From Burkholderiaceae bacterium (GTDB lineage Bacteria > Pseudomonadota > Gammaproteobacteria > Burkholderiales > Burkholderiaceae): DNA of 15,262 nucleotides. Location of the stretch: the NCBI GenBank assembly GCA_022701845.1, contig JAKONS010000275.1, positions 1-15,262 on the forward strand, read 5' to 3'. Every line of letters starts with the position of its first letter. Positions within the stretch are counted from its first letter, which is position 1. Shown here one piece after another: positions 10,155-15,262 of the stretch. Made by a program: the position numbers and the translations under genes. Below the pieces are notes generated by a model that was not told where the DNA came from, did not search any database, and worked only from the letters and a program-made list of their open reading frames with translations.

Positions 10155-10519
10155 TGCCCATCCAGAAGGTGCTCGTCGTCGACGACTCCAAGACCGAGCT
10201 GATGTTCCTCACCGACCTGCTGCAGAAGCGCGGCATGGCGGTGCGCACCGCCGAGAACGCCGAGCAGGCGATGTCCCGGCTGGCCGAGGAGAAGCCGGAC
10301 CTGATCCTGATGGACGTGGTGATGCCCGGCCAGAGCGGCTTCCAGCTCACCCGCACCATCACCCGCAACCCGGCCTATGCCGACGTGCCGGTGTTCATGT
10401 GCACCAGCAAGAACCAGCAGACCGACAAGGTGTGGGGCATGCGCCAGGGCGCGCGCGCCTACCTCACCAAGCCGGTCGATCCGGCCGAGCTCGCGGCGCG
10501 CATCGCCGAGCTCGGCTGA
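10154..10519 (+). CDS. pilH: Twitching-motility response regulator PilH
   Basis: Encodes 121 residues from the ATG at 10154; a GTG one codon upstream is possible, but AGGAG at 10142-10146 is spaced better (7) for the ATG. It is a single receiver domain with Asp10-Asp11, phospho-acceptor Asp54 in LILMDVVMPGQSGFQ, Thr84 in CTSKNQQTDKVWG, and Lys106 in YLTKPVD. CTSKNQQTDK is typical of PilH. In the Pil-Chp system PilH acts opposite or in addition to PilG, associated with the retraction side and often regarded as a phosphate sink. The product has no tails. The next gene, pilI, begins 31 bp later across a C-rich spacer without a Shine-Dalgarno sequence. Confidence 0.93.
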   Translation: MPIQKVLVVDDSKTELMFLTDLLQKRGMAVRTAENAEQAMSRLAEEKPDLILMDVVMPGQSGFQLTRTITRNPAYADVPVFMCTSKNQQTDKVWGMRQGARAYLTKPVDPAELAARIAELG

Positions 10520-10550
10520 CCCTCCCGCCCACCCATCCACCCACGACACC

Positions 10551-11096
10551 ATGGCCGACCGCCAGGCGCTGAGCGAACTCCAGGCCCGGCTGGCCAGCCG
10601 GCTGCAGGCCGCGCGCGACGAAGGCCCGTCGGTGGCCTGGCTGGCGGCCGAATCGGCCGGGGTGCGCTACCTGTTCCCCCTGGCGCAGGCCGGCGAGATC
10701 TTTCCCTGGGCGCCGCTGCAGCCGGTGCCCTACACCGCGCCCTGGTTCCTCGGCGTGGCCAGCCTGCGCGGCAACCTGGCCGGCGTGGTCGACCCGGTGC
10801 TGTTCGCCGGGGTCGACGACGATGCGGCCTCGCCCGCGGCGCGGCGCCCGCAGGCCCAGGCGGCCGAATCCAGCCTGCTCACCCTCAACACCGCCCTAGG
10901 CGTGCCGTGCGCGCTCAAGGTCGACCGGCTGCTGGGCCTGCGCGGCGGCGACGATTTCACCTCGACCGCGCCGCGGGCCGACGGCGCGCCGGCCTGGTAC
11001 GGCGGCATCTACACCGACGGCCGGCAGCAGCGGTGGCAGGAAATCGACCTGCAGGCGCTGGCGGCCGACCCCCGCTTCCTCCACATCGCCGCCTGA
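10551..11096 (+). CDS. pilI: CheW-like adaptor PilI
   Basis: Encodes 181 residues from the ATG at 10551. It has one CheW domain (about 25-175), recognised by [15 protein letters not shown], the conserved [17 protein letters not shown] (65-81), and [11 protein letters not shown] (121-131). CheW proteins physically couple chemoreceptors to the histidine kinase; here the partners would be PilJ and ChpA encoded just downstream. An Ala-rich insertion (about 89-106) interrupts the domain in a loop position. Gene order between pilH and pilJ supports the assignment over a flagellar CheW. Confidence 0.92.
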   Translation: MADRQALSELQARLASRLQAARDEGPSVAWLAAESAGVRYLFPLAQAGEIFPWAPLQPVPYTAPWFLGVASLRGNLAGVVDPVLFAGVDDDAASPAARRPQAQAAESSLLTLNTALGVPCALKVDRLLGLRGGDDFTSTAPRADGAPAWYGGIYTDGRQQRWQEIDLQALAADPRFLHIAA

Positions 11097-11130
11097 TACG
11101 CCGATCGTCTTTCTTCAGCAGGATCGCTCC

Positions 11131-13563
11131 ATGTCCGTCGCCGACCACATCGGGAAATTCTTCTCGCGCCAGCGGGGCCGTCCGGACGGCGACCGGCGCG
11201 CGCCGACCAGCTCGGCCGAGATCGCCCGCGCCCGTGCCGGCGGCTTCACCGGCCAGCGCCCGCTGCCGGCGCCCGCCGCGGCGCCGCTGGCGGCACCGGC
11301 GGCCGAGGCGCAGCAGGGCGCCGCATTCCTGCTGGCGCAGGCCGCGCATGCCGAGGCCGGCATCGAGCCGCGCTCCGGCGCCGACCGCCCGAGCGCTACC
11401 CCGGCACCGGCCCCGGCCGGCCGCGCCGACTTCGCCGCCAGCCGCCTGCTGCAGCCGCACGGCTTCGACGATTCCGAACTGGTCGCCCTGCCGCTGCTCG
11501 GCCGCGCCACCATCCACCGCCACCAGCGGGTGCTGTACGCGGTGCTGGCGGTGTCGGTGCTGCTGCTGGCGCTGCTGGCCGGCTATGCGCTGCGCCAGGC
11601 CAGCACCAACGCGCAGCAGCTGGCGGCCACCGGCCAGGCGCTGATGCAGTCGCAGCGCCTGGCCAAGGCGGCCTCGCAGGCGGTCATCGGCAACCAGCAG
11701 GCGTTTCCCGACGTGGCCGACAGCGCCGCCACGCTCGAGCGCATCGGCCATGCGCTGGCCGACGGCGATGCCGCGGCCGGCGTGGCCAGCGTGTCGTCCG
11801 GCTACACCGACGACCTGGCCGCGGCCCAGCCCCTGATCGACCGCGCCGCGCGCAATGCCCGGGCGGTGATGCGCCAGGAAAAAACGCTGACCCAGGTCGG
11901 CACCGCCCTGCGCGCCGTCAACCAGCAGTCGGCCGACCTGCTGGAAACCGCCGAGGCGGTGGCGGCCCTGAAGCTGCAGCAGGGCGCGCCGGCCGGCGAG
12001 ATCGCCGCGGCCAGCCAGCTGGTGATGCTGACCCAGCGCATCGGCAAGTCGGCCAACGAATTCCAGACCGCCGAGGGCGTCAGCCCCGAGGCGGTGTTTT
12101 TGCTCGGCAAGGACCTGAACTCGTTCCGCGAGATCGGCCAGGGCCTGCTCGCGGGCAGCACCGACCTGCGCCTGGCGCCCGCGCGCGATGCCCAGGTGCG
12201 CGAGCAGCTGCAGGCCCTGCTCAAGCAGTACGAAACCACCCGCAGCCAGGCGGCCACCATCCTCGGCAGCCTGCAGGGACTGGTGTCGGCGCGCGAGGCG
12301 CAGGTGGCGATCGTCGGCGAGAGCGAAGCCCTGCGCGCGGCCCTGGAAAAGCTGCAGTCGCACCTCTCGCGCGACGCCGGCCTGGGCCTGCCGGTGCTGC
12401 TGGCCATGCTGGTCGCGGCGGCGGTGGTGCTGGCCTCGGCCTTCGTGCTGGCGCGGGTGCTGCTGCTCGACAGCCGCAAGCGCCAGCGCGCGGCCGAGCA
12501 GCAGCGCCTGGAGGCCGAGCGCCAGCAGTACCAGGCCGAGCAGATGCAGCACGAGGCGCGCCGGGTGAACGACGCCAACCAGGCCGCCATCCTGCGGCTG
12601 ATGAACGAGCTGCAGGCGGTGGCCGAGGGCGACCTGACCCACGAGGCCACGGTGACCGAGGACATCACCGGCGCCATCGCCGACTCGGTCAACTACACCG
12701 TCGAGGAGCTGCGCGCCCTGGTGGGCGCGGTGCAGACCACCGCCGCCCGGGTGGCGCAGACGACGGCCCAGGTCGACACCACCTCCAGCCAGCTGCTCAC
12801 CTCGTCGACCGCGCAGCTGCGCGAGATCCGCGAGACCGGCAAGTCGGTGCTCGACATGGCCAGCCGCATCAACGGCGTGTCGTCGCAGGCGCAGGCCTCG
12901 GCGGCGGTGGCGCGGCAGTCGCTGCAGGCGGCCGATTCGGGCTTGCAGGCGGTGCAGAACGCGATCGGCGGCATGAACACCATCCGCGACCAGATCCAGG
13001 ACACCTCCAAGCGCATCAAGCGGCTGGGCGAGTCGTCGCAGGAGATCGGCGAGATCACCGAGCTGATCTCCGACATCACCGAGCAGACCAACGTGCTGGC
13101 GCTCAACGCCGCCATCCAGGCGGCGTCCGCCGGCGAGGCCGGCCGCGGCTTCTCGGTGGTGGCCGAGGAGGTGCAGCGCCTGGCCGAGCGCTCGGCCGAC
13201 GCCACCCGGCAGATCGCCGCGCTGGTGCGCACCATCCAGGGCGACACCCAGGACGCGGTGGCCGCCATGGAGCGCTCCACCCAGGGCGTGGTCGAGGGCG
13301 CGCGGCTGTCGGACACCGCGGGCACCGCGCTGTCGGAGATCGACCGGGTATCGCGCCGGCTGGCCGAGCTGATCGAAGAGATCTCCTCGTCGACCTCGCG
13401 CGAGGCAGGCCTCGCCAACGTGGTGGCCGACAGCATCCAGCACATCTTCGCGGTCACCGAGCAGACCGGCGAGGGCACCCGCTCCACCGCGCAACAGGTG
13501 CGCGAGCTGTCGCGCATGGCCGACGAGCTGCGGCAGTCGGTGTCGCGCTTCAAGATCGCCTGA
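11131..13563 (+). CDS. pilJ: Type IV pilus chemoreceptor (methyl-accepting protein) PilJ
   Basis: Encodes 810 residues; AGGA about 8 bases before the ATG supports the start. An Ala/Pro-rich cytoplasmic segment of about 130 residues precedes the first membrane helix (about 134-154, [20 protein letters not shown]). The periplasmic PilJ-type sensor region (about 155-415) contains two related helical modules with [11 protein letters not shown] and [11 protein letters not shown]. The second helix spans about 418-446, followed by a basic, Gln-rich HAMP-like region. The cytoplasmic signalling domain carries the receptor tip [20 protein letters not shown] (651-670). It senses surface contact or pilus state and controls ChpA. 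The C-terminus ends in SRFKIA, with no NWETF-type tether for CheR/CheB. P. aeruginosa PilJ has about 680 residues and a very short N-terminus; the extension accounts for the difference. Confidence 0.95.
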   Translation: MSVADHIGKFFSRQRGRPDGDRRAPTSSAEIARARAGGFTGQRPLPAPAAAPLAAPAAEAQQGAAFLLAQAAHAEAGIEPRSGADRPSATPAPAPAGRADFAASRLLQPHGFDDSELVALPLLGRATIHRHQRVLYAVLAVSVLLLALLAGYALRQASTNAQQLAATGQALMQSQRLAKAASQAVIGNQQAFPDVADSAATLERIGHALADGDAAAGVASVSSGYTDDLAAAQPLIDRAARNARAVMRQEKTLTQVGTALRAVNQQSADLLETAEAVAALKLQQGAPAGEIAAASQLVMLTQRIGKSANEFQTAEGVSPEAVFLLGKDLNSFREIGQGLLAGSTDLRLAPARDAQVREQLQALLKQYETTRSQAATILGSLQGLVSAREAQVAIVGESEALRAALEKLQSHLSRDAGLGLPVLLAMLVAAAVVLASAFVLARVLLLDSRKRQRAAEQQRLEAERQQYQAEQMQHEARRVNDANQAAILRLMNELQAVAEGDLTHEATVTEDITGAIADSVNYTVEELRALVGAVQTTAARVAQTTAQVDTTSSQLLTSSTAQLREIRETGKSVLDMASRINGVSSQAQASAAVARQSLQAADSGLQAVQNAIGGMNTIRDQIQDTSKRIKRLGESSQEIGEITELISDITEQTNVLALNAAIQAASAGEAGRGFSVVAEEVQRLAERSADATRQIAALVRTIQGDTQDAVAAMERSTQGVVEGARLSDTAGTALSEIDRVSRRLAELIEEISSSTSREAGLANVVADSIQHIFAVTEQTGEGTRSTAQQVRELSRMADELRQSVSRFKIA

Positions 13564-13572
13564 CGCTTTCCG

Positions 13573-13604
13573 CGTTCGACGTTTTCCCGTTCGACGTTCT
13601 TTCC
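13573..13604. repeat. Short tandem repeat between pilJ and chpA
   Basis: Two near-copies, CGTTCGACGTTTTCC (13573-13587) and CGTTCGACGTTCTTTCC (13588-13604), fill most of the 51-bp gap between pilJ and chpA. The second copy has two additional bases. The GTTCGACG core also occurs in the palindrome upstream of rubredoxin (9398-9405), but the motif is common enough in coding DNA here that no link is claimed. Confidence 0.6.
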
Positions 13605-13614
13605 CGGTAACCCC

Positions 13615-15262
13615 ATGGCCATCGCACCCGACATCGCCGAGCCGGGCATGCCCGCGCAAGGCCCCGATCTCGACATCGGCCCGCTGGCCTGGATCGAGCC
13701 CGAGCTGCGCCGCCAGCTCGACGCGGCGCTGAAGAACCTGCGCCGCTACCAGCGCGAGGCCGCCCGCGCGCCCGACCCCGACGCCCCGCCCGCCGACGCG
13801 ATCCTGCTGCGCAACGCGCGCCAGTACCTGCACCAGGCCGGCGGCGCGCTGGAGATGATCGGCCAGCGCCCGCTGGCGCGGCTGCTCGGCGCGATGGAGG
13901 GCGCGGTGCAGAAGTTCGTCGACGAGCCGGCGCGCTGCGACGACGCGGCGGTGGCCACCGTCGAGCGCGCCGCCTTCGCGCTGGGCGAATACCTCGACGC
14001 GCTGCTGGCGGGCAAGCGTTATCCGGCGCTGGGCCTGTTCCCGCAGTACCGCGAACTGCAGGCCGCCGCCGGCATCGCCCAGGCGCATCCGGCCGACCTG
14101 TGGGAGGCCGGTACGCCCGCCGCGCCGGTGCCGGCCACCGGCCAGCCCGCGCCGCTGGCCTACGGCCCGGCCGCGCGCAGCCAGTTCGACCAGAAGGTGC
14201 TGAGCGTGGTGAAGACCGGCGACGCCGCCGCGGCGCGCACCCTGTCGGAACTCTCGCTGCGGCTGGCCGCCGCGCAGACCGCCGCCGACGCTGCCGAGGC
14301 GCGGAATTTCTGGCGTGTCTGCGCCGGTTTCTTCGAGGCGCAGGCGCTCGACCTGTTGCCGCGCGACCTGCATGCCAAGCGGGTCGCCTCGCGGGTGCTG
14401 ATGCAGTACACCGGCCTGCAGCGCGGCGACCCGGTGCAGCCGCAGCTGCTGCGCGACATGCTGTTCTTCTGCGCCCATGCACGCGCACCGGCCGACGGGC
14501 AGGCGCCCGCGCTCGACGCGGTGCGCCAGGCCTGGAACATGGGCGCCGCCACCGCCGCGCCGCTCGACTACGAGCGCCGCCGCTTCGGCCGCTTCGAGCC
14601 GGCGCTGCTGGTGCAGGCGCGCAAGCGCATCGCCGCCGCCGCCGAGACCTGGCAGCTGCTGGCCGGCGGCGACCGCGCCCGGCTGCAGGGCGCGGCCGAC
14701 CCCTTCGGCCTGGTGACCGATTCGCTGCGCCGCCTGCATGCCGGCGACGCGCCCCTGGCCGACGCCCTCGACCGCGCCATCGGCGCCACGGTGCAGCGCG
14801 GCACGGCGCCGCCGACCGCGCTGGCGATGGAGGTCGCCACCTCGCTGCTGTACCTGCAGGCCGCCTACGAATCGCTCGACACCTCCGACGAGACCATGGC
14901 CGAGCGCGCCGCGGTGCTGGCCGGCCGGCTCGATCGCGCCGCCCGGCCCGACGCGCCCGCGGTGCCCGAGCCGCTCGACGCCTGGATGGAAACGCTCTAC
15001 CGCCAGGTCAGCGAGCGCCAGACCATGGGCAGCGTGGTCGGCGAACTGCGCGCCACGCTGCACGAGGCCGAGCACGCGCTCGACGGCTTCTTCCGCACGC
15101 CCGAACAGACCGCGCTGCTGCAGCCGGTGCCCGGCCACCTGGCGCGCATGCGCGGCGTGCTGTCGGTGCTGGGCCTGGACCAGGCGACGCAGGCGGTGGT
15201 GCGCATGCGCGACCAGGTCGAGCGGCTGCTGGCCGGCCAGCCGGCGCAGGCGCAGGCGCGCG
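13615..15262 (+). CDS. chpA: Pil-Chp hybrid histidine kinase ChpA, N-terminal part (cut by window edge)
   Basis: The frame is open from the ATG at 13615 to the right edge, 549 complete codons without a stop. ChpA-type proteins are very large CheA-like hybrid kinases with several Hpt domains, a kinase core, a CheW domain and a receiver; only the N-terminal region is in view. It begins with LAWIEPELRRQLDAALKNLRRY and LRNARQYLHQAGGALEMIG, the start typical of ChpA and FimL-like proteins. It continues as Ala- and Arg-rich helical sequence, with DETMAERAAVLAGRLDRAA and SVVGELRATLHEAEHALDGF among later segments. No His of a canonical Hpt phosphorylation motif is clearly placed yet. The assignment rests on the N-terminal pattern and on the position after pilGHIJ. 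GGTAA precedes the ATG by about 4 bases as a weak Shine-Dalgarno. Confidence 0.87.
   Translation, partial: MAIAPDIAEPGMPAQGPDLDIGPLAWIEPELRRQLDAALKNLRRYQREAARAPDPDAPPADAILLRNARQYLHQAGGALEMIGQRPLARLLGAMEGAVQKFVDEPARCDDAAVATVERAAFALGEYLDALLAGKRYPALGLFPQYRELQAAAGIAQAHPADLWEAGTPAAPVPATGQPAPLAYGPAARSQFDQKVLSVVKTGDAAAARTLSELSLRLAAAQTAADAAEARNFWRVCAGFFEAQALDLLPRDLHAKRVASRVLMQYTGLQRGDPVQPQLLRDMLFFCAHARAPADGQAPALDAVRQAWNMGAATAAPLDYERRRFGRFEPALLVQARKRIAAAAETWQLLAGGDRARLQGAADPFGLVTDSLRRLHAGDAPLADALDRAIGATVQRGTAPPTALAMEVATSLLYLQAAYESLDTSDETMAERAAVLAGRLDRAARPDAPAVPEPLDAWMETLYRQVSERQTMGSVVGELRATLHEAEHALDGFFRTPEQTALLQPVPGHLARMRGVLSVLGLDQATQAVVRMRDQVERLLAGQPAQAQAR

Noticed and set aside
10957..15138. Minus-strand open frame of 1393 codons opposite pilJ and chpA
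   Set aside because: It is a mirror of real plus-strand genes in GC-rich DNA. The predicted product is rich in His, Arg, Gly and Leu without any recognisable domain, while the opposite strand encodes clear PilI, PilJ and ChpA.

Overview
The window is GC-rich chromosomal DNA of a betaproteobacterium. Gene content and protein style point to Burkholderiales, most likely a Comamonadaceae-type organism. The evidence is a short 78-residue Fis placed directly before purH, a hemL / ThiD-like kinase / rubredoxin block, and a Pil-Chp chemosensory operon with the order pilG-pilH-pilI-pilJ-chpA. The species assignment is inference; no rRNA or tRNA gene is present. Coding density is very high: the longest gene-free stretch is about 260 bp, at 4525-4785.

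Layout. (1) 50-1875: fis and purH, a housekeeping pair on the + strand, closed by a GC-rich hairpin. (2) 1960-6954: what looks like an accessory block. It holds a sigma-54-dependent AcoR-type activator (+), a convergent DUF779 gene (-), and a divergent outer-membrane receptor (+) that closely resembles E. coli YncD/PqqU, the pyrroloquinoline quinone (PQQ) receptor. (3) 6988-9294: hemL and an unusual ThiD-like kinase, both on the minus strand. (4) 9434-15262: a promoter, rubredoxin, and then the twitching-motility chemosensory genes pilG, pilH, pilI, pilJ and the first 549 codons of chpA, which runs off the right edge.

The main point of interest is region 2. The DUF779 gene is preceded by a close match to a sigma-54 -24/-12 promoter (4581-4597, minus strand), a strong Shine-Dalgarno sequence, and a dyad about 115-140 bp upstream of the predicted start point. 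The convergent neighbour encodes an enhancer-binding protein with intact GAFTGA and Walker motifs. DUF779 and AcoR-type regulators are known companions of acetaldehyde dehydrogenases in alcohol and acetoin oxidation, and many alcohol dehydrogenases use PQQ. A PQQ-type receptor beside this pair suggests a locus that couples scavenging of external PQQ to alcohol/aldehyde oxidation. No dehydrogenase and no pqq biosynthesis gene lies in the window, so this is a hypothesis.

Region 4 encodes a phosphorelay that controls type IV pili. PilJ senses, PilI couples PilJ to the ChpA kinase, and PilG and PilH receive phosphate. The CheR-type gene pilK, found between pilJ and chpA in Pseudomonas, is absent from that position here.
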